Assembly: GCF_001401805.1 (NCBI RefSeq)
Contig: NZ_LKDW01000004.1
Location: 111,808-175,807, forward strand
From: Pseudoalteromonas sp. P1-25
GTDB lineage: Bacteria > Pseudomonadota > Gammaproteobacteria > Enterobacterales > Alteromonadaceae
DNA: 64,000 bases
Direction: 5' to 3'
The notes under the pieces are model-generated. The model ran no database searches. It was not told where the DNA came from and saw only the letters and a program-made list of their open reading frames with translations. The position numbers were made by a program, and so were the translations under genes. Of the stretch, positions 49,979 to 59,140 are shown piece by piece (the stretch's first letter is position 1; each line of letters opens with the position of its first letter).

Positions 49979-49993
49979 AAACATAATATGTTT
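49979..49993. promoter_or_regulatory. Palindromic operator at the promoter of GntR regulator B
   Basis: AAACAT AAT ATGTTT, flanked by TATATA on both sides, ends 12 bp before the start codon at 49967 (reverse strand). It is in position for autorepression. Confidence 0.82.
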
Positions 49994-50118
49994 ATATAGT
50001 CAACGTAACATAACCTATTATATAGAATATTAATTCTATGGATTTAAATACAGGGGCGGGGATAAAAGCCTATATTGATGGCTAATATACATAATTTAAG
50101 CCTATTGCTTTTGCGAAA

Positions 50119-50142
50119 AAAGATCGCGTAAAAGCGATCTTT
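50119..50142 (-). terminator. Intrinsic terminator of the third TonB receptor
   Basis: AAAGATCGC and GCGATCTTT form a 9-bp stem with a 6-base loop. Read on the reverse strand it ends in a run of T (50115-50121). It follows the stop of the gene at 50172-53012. Confidence 0.82.
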
Positions 50143-50171
50143 ATTGCAATTTGGAATATTTATTTTAGTAC

Positions 50172-53012
50172 TTAGAACTTGGCGCGTAAGCCTATTCGAT
50201 ATCGTGGGCCTGTGTACTGCACATTTATCACTCTTTCTTTTATATCCGCGTACTGATAAACGCGTTCATCAGTAATGTTTATTGCTTCACCTGTGATCGT
50301 AAAGTTATCATTTAGTGCATAAGACATACTAAAGTCAAGCTGACCATAGGCTGCAGTATGCTCGGGTAATCCGCCACTTTTTACACCAGCTCGGCTACTT
50401 AAAAAGTCATCCCGCCAGTTGTAGGCTAAGCGTGCCTGAAATGCGTTTTTGTCGTAGTAGGCGACAATGTTATATGAGTTTTCGGCAAACCCCTCTAATT
50501 TATCACCTGGGTCAGTTACACCTGGGAGATCTATTTTTTGAGTGTTATTGTTTTTAGTCTCGGCCCACGTATAGTTTGCTTGTATCCCTAAGCCATTTAA
50601 AAAGCGCGGTAAATAGTCCATATTATGTTGTAAAGCTAACTCTACCCCGCTAATTGTTCCGCCAGGTTGGTTTTGTTTAGTATTAATCGTTTCGTTAACA
50701 TTTCCGTACCCATCGATACTAACTGAAGAATCAACATATTGCTCTCCATCCCAAATATCAGGGGTACTATCTAGGTAGGTAACTTGCCCAATTGAACTCG
50801 ATATATCTTTTCTAAAAAAGTTAATTGCGTATGCATCCCCACTGTCACTGTAATATTCAAAAGATAAGTCATATTGGTTGGCTTTATAAGGCGCTAAATA
50901 AGGGTTTCCACCTGTTTGCGAAAAACTGCCCGCTTGCATATCAGTATAGGTTGTTTGCACACCAATATCGTCGATGGCAGGGCGAGACATCACTTTTGCA
51001 GCTGCTGCTCTGACTAATAAATTATCTGATAAGTTAATACTAAAATTAGCGCTGGGTAGCCAATTGGTATAACTATTTTCTGCTTCAAGAATTCCTGAAT
51101 CTGTATACTCTACAACTAATAATGGTTGGCCATTATCAAGCTCACCTGTATACCCTAAGCGGCGTTTTCCATATCCCGAAGATTTTGTTTCAGTTTTTAC
51201 ATAACGAACACCGAAATTACCACGCCAATCATAATCATTAACCAATCCGCTAAAATTAAATTGACTATAAGCACTTATTTTTTCTTCAGTTACTTTTGAT
51301 GATGCGATCTCATTATATTGCTCATTTGGCCAATTGGGGTTTTTTGTCATTTGGGCAATTGCACTATGATATTTATTGATATCTGCAAATAAAAAATCAC
51401 GAGGGAAATTACCTTGCTCGCCACTTAAAAAGTCTGAATAGGGGCTTGCTGAAAATATATCATCTGGCATGTCTCTAAGCTCACCGCAAATATCGGCACC
51501 AGGAACAATTAAACCACAGTTATCTTCATGGAAAGTTTCATAGCGATCTCTTATTTTTTCACGGTCCGAATACGCAATACCAAAATCGATTGAGTCCAAG
51601 GTAAGGCTTTCAGTAAACTCTAAATCGAATAGGTATTTACCTTTTGTTTGTAGCTCCGTAATTGTGTCTTCTAATTCATAATGTGAAACTAAGTTCCAAT
51701 GTGCTCTTACGCTTGAAGGCGAAGCATAATCGATCGTGGTATCTAAATTGACGGTATCTGTGTTTCTAAAATCAAAATTTAAACTATCGTTTCGCTCTGG
51801 TGAAATATAATTAGGGACCAATAGATCGCTACGCGGCGTTGATTTAGATGTTGAATGGGCTATGTCGAATTCAAGCGTTAATACATCAAATTCCTTTACA
51901 GAATTAAACCCAAATGCCTGCGTTTTTGATTTTGATTCAAGCTCTTGGAACAAACCATCAATTCTAAAATCAACATTCTCACCGGTTCCTCCCTGTGTTC
52001 TACCTGAAAACTTAGTACCCGATAAAATGGTGCCATTGTCTGACACAACTACATTTCGCCAATTAGGATACTGTAGACCCGCTTGTAAACCTTGCGTTTG
52101 CGTTTCTACTGAGAGGTCGGTATACATGTAATCAAATGTATTGGTAAAACTTGAATCTGGCGCCCATTGTAAACTGGTGTTAACACCTATGCGCTCACGG
52201 CTTTCTTGACCCAAGGCGTATTCAATTCGCCCAGCATGGCGGAGTATACTGGGTGTAACCACATTCCCATTTAAATTATAAATATCACCTTCAATAACCC
52301 CTGGCTCATTGTTAAGTAATAACCAACGAGTTGTACCCATTGAGTCATATCGGTTATCACTTTTTTGTTGCGACAGCGCAATGTTAAAGCCGAGAGTATC
52401 ATCTGCAAAGGTATTACTAAACAAAGCCGAATATTCAGGGCTACTCTCACCAGAGAGATCACTGTATTTAGCATTAATTGAACCCAGTACATGCAATCCG
52501 GGGTTATCTAATGGATGTGCTGTTTTAACGTTAACATACGCGCCAATACTCCCTTCAGGCGTTTTAGCTGTAGGAGATTTTACGACGTCTGCACCCGATA
52601 TAAGCTCTGCAGCTAATACTTGAAAATCAAAAGAGCGGCCAATTTCAGACGTTGCCAGTGTGCGTCCGTTTAAAGTAACAACGTTAAATTCGGGGCCAAA
52701 ACCACGCACTGTTATTTTTGAGCCTTCGCCATTAACGCGATTAATTGAAACACCAGGTATACGCTGTAAGGATTCGGCAACATTTTGGTCTGGAAATTTA
52801 CCAATATCTTCAGCAACAATACTATCTTGAACACTATCACTGTAGCGTTTTAGTGATGATGCGGCTTCGAGACTTGATCGTACACCAGTTACGACAATTA
52901 TTTCTGTATCATCATTGTCCTTAGCGGTAGCAGAAACATCGGACGCATGCGCGTACGAATAGCTTGATAGTGACGTTAATATAGCAAGTACTAGTTTCTT
53001 TTTAGTGTGCAT
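50172..53012 (-). CDS. TonB-dependent receptor, third copy
   Basis: A 946-aa receptor with a signal peptide (MHTKKKLVLAILTSLSSYSY ... HASD), TonB-box region (EIIVVTGVRSSLEAA), plug (AEDIGKFPDQNVAESLQRIPG, RGFGPEFNVVTLNGRTLA) and barrel with terminal strand YRIGLRAKF. It is of the same Xanthomonas/Caulobacter polysaccharide-type class as the receptor at 20866, but intact. It has an operator 71 bp upstream and lies beside the AraC regulator and cgkA, so import of kappa-carrageenan oligosaccharides is a reasonable inference. Three receptors in one locus suggest separate substrates or lengths. Confidence 0.92.
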   Translation of the reverse strand: MHTKKKLVLAILTSLSSYSYAHASDVSATAKDNDDTEIIVVTGVRSSLEAASSLKRYSDSVQDSIVAEDIGKFPDQNVAESLQRIPGVSINRVNGEGSKITVRGFGPEFNVVTLNGRTLATSEIGRSFDFQVLAAELISGADVVKSPTAKTPEGSIGAYVNVKTAHPLDNPGLHVLGSINAKYSDLSGESSPEYSALFSNTFADDTLGFNIALSQQKSDNRYDSMGTTRWLLLNNEPGVIEGDIYNLNGNVVTPSILRHAGRIEYALGQESRERIGVNTSLQWAPDSSFTNTFDYMYTDLSVETQTQGLQAGLQYPNWRNVVVSDNGTILSGTKFSGRTQGGTGENVDFRIDGLFQELESKSKTQAFGFNSVKEFDVLTLEFDIAHSTSKSTPRSDLLVPNYISPERNDSLNFDFRNTDTVNLDTTIDYASPSSVRAHWNLVSHYELEDTITELQTKGKYLFDLEFTESLTLDSIDFGIAYSDREKIRDRYETFHEDNCGLIVPGADICGELRDMPDDIFSASPYSDFLSGEQGNFPRDFLFADINKYHSAIAQMTKNPNWPNEQYNEIASSKVTEEKISAYSQFNFSGLVNDYDWRGNFGVRYVKTETKSSGYGKRRLGYTGELDNGQPLLVVEYTDSGILEAENSYTNWLPSANFSINLSDNLLVRAAAAKVMSRPAIDDIGVQTTYTDMQAGSFSQTGGNPYLAPYKANQYDLSFEYYSDSGDAYAINFFRKDISSSIGQVTYLDSTPDIWDGEQYVDSSVSIDGYGNVNETINTKQNQPGGTISGVELALQHNMDYLPRFLNGLGIQANYTWAETKNNNTQKIDLPGVTDPGDKLEGFAENSYNIVAYYDKNAFQARLAYNWRDDFLSSRAGVKSGGLPEHTAAYGQLDFSMSYALNDNFTITGEAINITDERVYQYADIKERVINVQYTGPRYRIGLRAKF

Positions 53013-53082
53013 TGTAACTCTCCTTATTGTTATAGATAGAAGTCAGTGTATAAATAAAAAACAGGTAACATTTTACGAATCT

Positions 53083-53097
53083 AAACATCATATGTTT
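53083..53097. promoter_or_regulatory. Palindromic operator upstream of the third TonB receptor
   Basis: A perfect AAACAT CAT ATGTTT, 71 bp before the receptor ATG (53012, reverse strand) and 181 bp before the divergent AraC gene start. A weaker copy (AAACAT ACT ATGTAT) at 53237-53251 lies just ahead of the AraC start. Confidence 0.8.
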
Positions 53098-53277
53098 ATG
53101 CGTCAAGTAAAGAATTTATTTCGCTTCAATATTTTGTTGTTCCAGTCAGCTGCTTTTTAAAAATTATCAGAGTTGAATAACTATAAATTAACTACTTAGT
53201 TACAATTTATATCTGGCCTATTTGTTATATTTATATAAACATACTATGTATTCTTTTTGGGTATAAGGCGAAAGGGC

Positions 53278-54480
53278 GTGTTAGACAATTTATTGACGTG
53301 GGGCGTATTTTTGCGCTGCATTGTGCCGATGTTAGTTGCGACTATTTTTTTTACTGCAATTGTGTACTTTTCTATAGAGCGACGGCGTTTTGGTTCGTCG
53401 TATAACTATTTTGCTGTGTTTTTCGCAACCTTTATTTTTTATTTATGTGGTCCCGCTTTCAATATTCTTCCTATTGAACACGCCAAACCATACATCCAAT
53501 TAGGGCGAACAATTTTATTTTTTGGGTTAGGTTTACCTTCACTGTTAATTGCACTTTTTAAATTTTCCGATGTTAGATTACCCAAATCTGTTACCTGTTT
53601 TAGCTATAGCTTTGGCATCGCTTTTTCATTGTGCTTTTTAGTTTTAACAGAGTTACAGCATCCTAAAATTAACGTGCTTGAAGATTTTGGGGTAATAATA
53701 CCGCCTATTGATTGGCTTAAACTCACTCATATTTACTACTTGCAGAGCATTACCTTTATGGTTTTGTTAATTACACCATGTTGCTATTTATTGTTGCACA
53801 CACCAAAAGCACAAAACAAAGGTTATATATACAGCGCAATTAGTTTAGGTTGTATCGCCATTTTAGGCAGTACATCAGCGCATTGGGTTATGTACTATTC
53901 AGGTACTAGTCTATGTGGATTGATTTGGTTAGGTACCATGTTAAAAGATATAAAAATAGCAAATTATGCTGTTAAAAATAAAAGTCATTTTAGTAACCCT
54001 TTAGAAATAACCACTTATCAGAATAGCCAAATACTTAGTTCCTCTTCTAACGCTAATAAAGTTAATTTCAGCGGGAATGTAAACACAGCGCTTTATAACA
54101 GTAGCCAGCAACAAGACGATAAAAATGAGTGCATTAATAGTAAAGCAAAGCAGGTTCATATTAATAATAGTGTTGTAAACAATGCACTTTTATATATAGA
54201 AAACAATTACTTCAAAGATATAAATATAGACACGATTGCTCTTTCCGTTGGCGTAAGTCGCTCCTACCTTGTAAAGCAATTTAAGTTAGCTACGGATGAG
54301 ACAATCAATAATAAAATTATTGAAATAAGAATAGAAAAGGCTAAAAAAGTATTACTAAAAAAATCTGTTACAGAAACCGCTTACGAGGTCGGTTTTAATA
54401 ATTCAAACTACTTTGCTACGGTTTTTAAAAAACGAACAAACTACACGCCGAAGCAATTTAAACGTACTTTTTCCAGCTAA
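53278..54480 (+). CDS. Membrane-bound AraC-family regulator
   Basis: A 400-aa protein with about seven hydrophobic helices in the first ~225 residues, a low-complexity Asn/Ser-rich linker (SSSSNANKVNFSGN), and a C-terminal AraC double helix-turn-helix (INIDTIALSVGVSRSYLVKQFK, TETAYEVGFNNSNYFATVFKKR, YTPKQFKR). I favour GTG 53278 with AAGG nine bases upstream; the frame is open from TTG 53257. Such proteins sense a signal in the membrane and act on nearby promoters. It stands directly before cgkA, whose promoter has no palindromic operator, so cgkA is a likely target. Confidence 0.85.
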   Translation: MLDNLLTWGVFLRCIVPMLVATIFFTAIVYFSIERRRFGSSYNYFAVFFATFIFYLCGPAFNILPIEHAKPYIQLGRTILFFGLGLPSLLIALFKFSDVRLPKSVTCFSYSFGIAFSLCFLVLTELQHPKINVLEDFGVIIPPIDWLKLTHIYYLQSITFMVLLITPCCYLLLHTPKAQNKGYIYSAISLGCIAILGSTSAHWVMYYSGTSLCGLIWLGTMLKDIKIANYAVKNKSHFSNPLEITTYQNSQILSSSSNANKVNFSGNVNTALYNSSQQQDDKNECINSKAKQVHINNSVVNNALLYIENNYFKDINIDTIALSVGVSRSYLVKQFKLATDETINNKIIEIRIEKAKKVLLKKSVTETAYEVGFNNSNYFATVFKKRTNYTPKQFKRTFSS

Positions 54481-54720
54481 AACTACAACTAAATAACGAT
54501 TAAAAGCCATTTTTAGAGAACAGTAAAACCATTTTTTGAGGTTTGGTGTTGTATATAAATATTAAATATCTCCACTCGCTCAGCTTAATTTTGCGCGAGT
54601 AACGAGAGTTAGACTGACAGGTAAGAAGCACATATCTGTAAATTCAAATTCATCGATTATAACACTGCAACTATTACTGGGCTGCGGCTCAGTTCACACC
54701 AACAAAGGATGGATAAATAA

Positions 54721-55914
54721 ATGAAACCTATAAGTATCGTGGCATTCCCTATATCAGCTATGAGTATGCTTTTTTTAAGTGCAGCATCGCAAGCAGCATC
54801 TATGCAACCTCCCATCGCCAAACCTGGTGAAACATGGATTTTACAAGCCAAACGCTCTGACGAATTTAACGTAAAAGATGCGACAAAGTGGAACTTTCAA
54901 ACAGAAAACTATGGGGTTTGGTCATGGAAAAATGAAAATGCGACAGTATCTAATGGCAAACTAAAATTAACCACTAAGCGAGAATCTCATCAGCGTACAT
55001 TCTGGGATGGCTGTAATCAGCAGCAAGTTGCAAATTACCCACTTTATTATACATCGGGAGTCGCTAAATCAAGAGCTACAGGTAATTATGGCTATTACGA
55101 AGCTCGAATCAAAGGAGCGAGTACATTTCCTGGCGTATCGCCTGCTTTTTGGATGTATAGCACCATTGACCGTTCATTAACGAAAGAAGGGGATGTTCAA
55201 TATAGCGAAATAGACGTAGTAGAACTTACTCAAAAAAGTGCCGTGAGAGAATCTGATCATGACTTACACAATATTGTAGTAAAAAATGGTAAACCAACAT
55301 GGATGCGTCCAGGGTCTTTTCCGCAAACGAATCATAACGGATACCATTTACCTTTCGATCCTCGAAATGACTTTCACACTTATGGTGTCAATGTGACTAA
55401 AGACAAGATCACTTGGTATGTTGATGGTAAAGTAGTAGGTGAAAAGGAAAATTTATACTGGCATCGTCAAATGAACCTCACATTATCACAAGGCTTACGC
55501 GCGCCGCATACACAATGGAAATGTAATCAATTTTACCCATCAGCGAATAAATCAGCAGAAGGCTTCCCAACCTCAATGGAAGTTGATTATGTAAGAACCT
55601 GGGTAAAGGTGGGCAATAACAACTCTGATCCTGGCGAGGGACAGTCATGTCCGAACACCTTTGTCGCTGTCAATAGTGTGCAACTAAGTTCAGCAAAACA
55701 GACACTTAGAAAGGGTCAATCTATAACACTTGAAAGTACAGTACTGCCTAACTGTGCAACCAATAAAAAAGTCATTTATTCATCAAGCAATAAAAATGTG
55801 GCAACTGTGAACAGTGCTGGTGTTGTAAAAGCGAGGAGTAAAGGTACTGCGACGATTACGGTTAAAACTAAAAATAAAGGTAAATTAGATAAATTAACCA
55901 TCACGGTGAATTAA
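54721..55914 (+). CDS. cgkA: Kappa-carrageenase (GH16)
   Basis: A 397-aa secreted endo-hydrolase cutting beta-1,4 links of kappa-carrageenan. The signal peptide ends near residue 25 (SQAAS). The GH16 catalytic core carries Glu163-Ile-Asp165-Val-Val-Glu168 (EIDVVELT), with YGYYEARIKG and the terminal strand VDYVRTWVK. After a Gly/Asn linker a C-terminal BIG2-like Ig domain (about 310-397) follows. I recognise the sequence as that of the Pseudoalteromonas carrageenovora enzyme with known structure. AAAGGATGG precedes the ATG. The 240-bp promoter holds no AAACATnnnATGTTT site, unlike the rest of the locus. The next gene is the unknown membrane protein at 55988. Confidence 0.96.
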   Translation: MKPISIVAFPISAMSMLFLSAASQAASMQPPIAKPGETWILQAKRSDEFNVKDATKWNFQTENYGVWSWKNENATVSNGKLKLTTKRESHQRTFWDGCNQQQVANYPLYYTSGVAKSRATGNYGYYEARIKGASTFPGVSPAFWMYSTIDRSLTKEGDVQYSEIDVVELTQKSAVRESDHDLHNIVVKNGKPTWMRPGSFPQTNHNGYHLPFDPRNDFHTYGVNVTKDKITWYVDGKVVGEKENLYWHRQMNLTLSQGLRAPHTQWKCNQFYPSANKSAEGFPTSMEVDYVRTWVKVGNNNSDPGEGQSCPNTFVAVNSVQLSSAKQTLRKGQSITLESTVLPNCATNKKVIYSSSNKNVATVNSAGVVKARSKGTATITVKTKNKGKLDKLTITVN

Positions 55915-55928
55915 GCTAACTTAAATTA

Positions 55929-55955
55929 GCCTCGAAGGATTGAGGCACTTTATTT
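55929..55955 (+). terminator. Weak hairpin after cgkA
   Basis: GCCTC (55929-55933) pairs with GAGGC (55942-55946), followed by ACTTTATTTA. The stem is short and the T run interrupted, so some read-through into the gene at 55988 is expected. Confidence 0.45.
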
Positions 55956-55987
55956 ATAGTCTCAGGCTTCTACTTTTTGGAGGGGGT

Positions 55988-56953
55988 ATGAAAAAGGTAA
56001 ATTTATACGGCAAGTGGATAATTAGCATTAGTTTACTAATCATTTGCGGTTATGTTTATTTAATACAAGTAAACGACAATAAGCAAGTCATCGAAGAAAC
56101 TTCTGCGCAAATGCATTTTGAAATAAATAATACAAAACACGCAATAGAAACGCTCAAGCCTAAAGCTTCACCTGCCGAAGATTTTGAAACAGAAAAGCCA
56201 ATCTATACGGCCATACTTGATAAGGCTTTGTTAATTAGAGATAAAGAGTTACGTATAAAAACCATAAGTAACCATTTACTTAATTGGGCCAAAGAAGCGC
56301 CATTAGAATGTGTCCATTGGCTGAGTGAGCAATATAAAGCGCCAGAGCACATGTTATATATAAGCCAAGTAATACATTTCTTAATTACAGATAATTTACC
56401 TGTCGCTGGGGATATTATTTTAAATTTTGAAATACTTCATTCAGATCAAAGTATTGTTGATGACTATTTGAGCAGTCAAGTGGCTGTATCACCCTATGAT
56501 GGGATCGAATGGTTGAATAACTTAAGCAATGAAAAAATTAAACAAGAGGCAGAGCTTAGGCTTTTACAAACCTGGGCTAAATTAGGCCCTATGCAGCTAT
56601 TAAATTACCTTGAAGTCCACACTGAGATAGCCGGTAACAATCGACATATTATTCAACACCAACTAGCGCAAACTCTTACTAAAAATAACTCGAAGCAGGT
56701 ACAAGATGAGTTTTATAGTTATCCTTCATCATTTCAACCTAATCTAGCTTATTCTGTTATCAGTCAATGGCCAGAACATGAATTAAGTGATGCACGAGAA
56801 TGGATATTTACCCTAGAAGGCGAACAATCGAAGTATTTCGCTATCAAAAGCTATATCGACTATACAGGCACATCTAGCGCAAATATGAATGAATTAATTG
56901 AGCAAATCCATAGCTCTAAATTGCGGGCACATTTGCTTGAAAGATTACAATAA
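55988..56953 (+). CDS. Unknown membrane-anchored helical-repeat protein downstream of cgkA
   Basis: I do not recognise this 321-aa protein. The start is ATG 55988 after a very strong GGAGGGGG; the frame is open from 55940. It has one N-terminal membrane helix (WIISISLLIICGYVYLIQV), a short linker, then only alpha-helical segments with repeated Trp/Ala-rich stretches (LLNWAKEAPLECVHWLSEQ, GIEWLNNLS, LLQTWAKLGPMQLLNYLE, WPEHELSDAREWIF), as in HEAT/TPR-like solenoids. The topology would put the repeats in the periplasm. Its fixed place behind cgkA hints at a role in secretion, anchoring or sensing, but none is proven. Confidence 0.7.
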   Translation: MKKVNLYGKWIISISLLIICGYVYLIQVNDNKQVIEETSAQMHFEINNTKHAIETLKPKASPAEDFETEKPIYTAILDKALLIRDKELRIKTISNHLLNWAKEAPLECVHWLSEQYKAPEHMLYISQVIHFLITDNLPVAGDIILNFEILHSDQSIVDDYLSSQVAVSPYDGIEWLNNLSNEKIKQEAELRLLQTWAKLGPMQLLNYLEVHTEIAGNNRHIIQHQLAQTLTKNNSKQVQDEFYSYPSSFQPNLAYSVISQWPEHELSDAREWIFTLEGEQSKYFAIKSYIDYTGTSSANMNELIEQIHSSKLRAHLLERLQ

Positions 56954-57058
56954 ATACTAATATATTATAAATGCAAAGGTAGTATGTTTTTTGGTGTGTT
57001 CAATGTATTATTAATTTTTCATCATGACACAAGTAGTGTATTACCCGAAGGCAACAAA

Positions 57059-57832
57059 ATGAACAACTCAGAAAAACTTCAACATATAGCAGAGCATTTA
57101 TTGAGCAAAAGAAAGTGCGGTAGTGGCGCTTCAGATCTTCCTAAAGGTTTTACGCTTGACTCGATTGAAGACGTTTTAGTAATTCAAAAATTGATGATAA
57201 AGCTCAATGATGAGAGCGTTTACGGTTGGAAATGTATGCTTCCATCAAGCAATGGCGTAATTACTCTAGCCCCATTGCTTCATAAACCTATTAAAGGCAC
57301 TGACACGTGCTTGATAAATAGTGAAAATTGCAAAGCGCTGATAGAACCAGAGATTGCTTTTGTTTTAAATAAAGACTTAAGTGCATTAAAGCCATACACA
57401 AATGAACAAATAGATAATGCTATAGGTCGTGCACATCTAGCATTAGAGCTTATTGAAAACAGGTTTAGCAAGCAATACGAAGCTACACAGTTTGAAAAAC
57501 TTGCCGACGGTTTATCTAATCAAGGTGTGTATATCGGCCCAGAAATAAGCCAGAAAAAAGCTTATGAGAGTAATAATATAACGCTTATAGTGGAGCAGGA
57601 AGGCGACAATAGCGTTAATGTTGCAGGGCAGCATCCAGGCAAGTTACCGCAACTTCCACTTTATTGGGCCATTAATTTTTTATCTGCAAATGGCTTTAAG
57701 TTAGAAAAAAACCAAGTGTTTATAACCGGGTCATATAATGGCCTTATGGAGGTGGAGATGAACAAACCGATACAAATTACGTATGAAGGACTTGGTAAAA
57801 TACACGTTAAATTTGAAACAACACTCACTTAA
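57059..57832 (+). CDS. 2-keto-4-pentenoate hydratase/FAH-family protein
   Basis: A 257-aa protein when started at ATG 57059 (GAAGG upstream; the frame is open from 56984). It matches the MhpD/hydratase branch of the fumarylacetoacetase fold: GWKCMLPSS, LIEPEIAFVLNKDL with acidic metal ligands, AHLALELIENRF, NQGVYIGPE, NGFKLEKNQVFITGSYNGL. It would hydrate or cleave a keto-acid in the cytoplasm. It is 105 bp after the unknown membrane protein. It is not needed in the anhydro-galactose route written above, so it may handle a side product or be unrelated. Confidence 0.82.
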   Translation: MNNSEKLQHIAEHLLSKRKCGSGASDLPKGFTLDSIEDVLVIQKLMIKLNDESVYGWKCMLPSSNGVITLAPLLHKPIKGTDTCLINSENCKALIEPEIAFVLNKDLSALKPYTNEQIDNAIGRAHLALELIENRFSKQYEATQFEKLADGLSNQGVYIGPEISQKKAYESNNITLIVEQEGDNSVNVAGQHPGKLPQLPLYWAINFLSANGFKLEKNQVFITGSYNGLMEVEMNKPIQITYEGLGKIHVKFETTLT

Positions 57833-58417
57833 ACCCTTTACCTAGATTGTATGATTTAGCTAGCGTACTTTAATAAATCATAAATTCAGGAACTCAGTTT
57901 ATGGTATTTTACGAGCACCTATTGGCACTGTAGATGTTGCAGGTTTAATTCGTAAATTACCTCTACTAAGTCCAGCTTTAATCACCACTTTAACCCTTTG
58001 TACATTGCGTGGTTTAATTGCTTAAACTTTCCAATATTTATAACGCCTTCACGGAGGATGGTTGGCAAATTGTAGCCAGCACTATTTGATTTTATGGCTG
58101 GTAGTATAGGTTAAATAACAAATTGTATTTCCCAGTGCTCAATAGATACAGGATTATAATCTAAAAGTACAAAACGTGAGTAAACTCACGGTTTGTAAGC
58201 TTATATAGCGATATTACGGAAGCAAACTTCCGTTTCTAGATCTTATTTGAGCGATAGCCAACGGTCACCTTTTTATATCAAATGCATTTAAAATTTTCCT
58301 GGCTTGAAGTAATTTTGCTCCTGTATCAGGAGCGATATGTGTATCGTGAGATAAGGTTTACTTAGCTACTTTATGTTAATGTAAATAAGGTAATAATTAA
58401 TTTTTAAGGTTGAAGTA
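57833..58417. other. Intergenic region with hairpins and a short open remnant
   Basis: A ~40-codon open stretch ends near 58025 and has no start; it may be the tail of a lost gene. Two small hairpins follow: CGTGAG/CTCACG at 58175-58190 and ACGGAAG/CTTCCGT at 58216-58233. No gene is supported. Confidence 0.45.
58216..58236 (+). terminator. Small terminator-like hairpin
   Basis: ACGGAAG (58216-58222), loop CAAA, CTTCCGT (58227-58233), followed by TTTC. The T run is short, so it is a weak candidate; a similar hairpin lies at 58175-58190. Confidence 0.4.
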
Positions 58418-59140
58418 ATGGAATATAACAATCTATCCAAGCTTGTAAAAAAAGTTCTCAAAACAGATCAAAGTGGTAATACAACAATGCCCTCAAGACG
58501 CGAGATGACAAGTAAAATTTTTGCGTTTATTATGCTTGTTCCTGGAGTTATTAGCATTGTGATGACAGTTGCAAGCGAAGGAGGGGAAAGTATTTTCTTC
58601 GCGATTTCGGCAAGCTTCTTTTTAGGTATATCTATATTGCTTTTTGGTCAAAAGAGCCGTTTAGAGTTTAACGGGACAAAAAAACAGCTTAATTTAAAAA
58701 CCGCATTATGGGGTTGCTTTCAAAGAACTAAAGTTGTTACATCGTTTGATACACTATCATTTGAATTAAGTAGTATAGGTGCGCAAGGCCCTTATCAAAT
58801 TAAGTTTGTTGATCAGTTATATGAATTTAAACAGTATACAGATGCTAAGATGTTCATTTCGTTTTTATATACGAAATATAATACTACTGCTGTTGAAACC
58901 ATATCGGATTGGCCAAATAAAACACCGATAAGGTTTGCTCAAAGTGAATTATATAGCTCACCTCAAATTGCTCATGATACTAAAAAAGCTAATTCAAACT
59001 CTCATCTGGAAGATGTAGATTTTAATAGTGAAGATCTTGTTTTCATTGAAATATGGGATCGCAAATCGCTAATAAAACTATCCCTGCCATTTTTTGTTTT
59101 TACAGCCATTGCTGGCTTAGTTAAATACGGAGTGCTGTAA
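58418..59140 (+). CDS. Unknown membrane protein
   Basis: A 240-aa protein I do not recognise. It has two adjacent membrane helices (about residues 31-70, FAFIMLVPGVISIVM and FFAISASFFLGISILLFG), a soluble beta-rich stretch (SRLEFNGTKKQLNLKTALWG) like bacterial PH-type modules, an acidic linker, and a last hydrophobic helix (FFVFTAIAGLVKYGVL). It overlaps the next gene by one base (TAATG), so the two are translated together. No link to carrageenan genes is seen. Confidence 0.7.
   Translation: MEYNNLSKLVKKVLKTDQSGNTTMPSRREMTSKIFAFIMLVPGVISIVMTVASEGGESIFFAISASFFLGISILLFGQKSRLEFNGTKKQLNLKTALWGCFQRTKVVTSFDTLSFELSSIGAQGPYQIKFVDQLYEFKQYTDAKMFISFLYTKYNTTAVETISDWPNKTPIRFAQSELYSSPQIAHDTKKANSNSHLEDVDFNSEDLVFIEIWDRKSLIKLSLPFFVFTAIAGLVKYGVL

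Noticed and set aside
53237..53251. A tenth operator copy, AAACAT ACT ATGTAT, before the AraC gene
   Set aside because: One mismatch and a spacer unlike the others, in very AT-rich sequence. I mention it with the AraC promoter but do not count it in the regulon.
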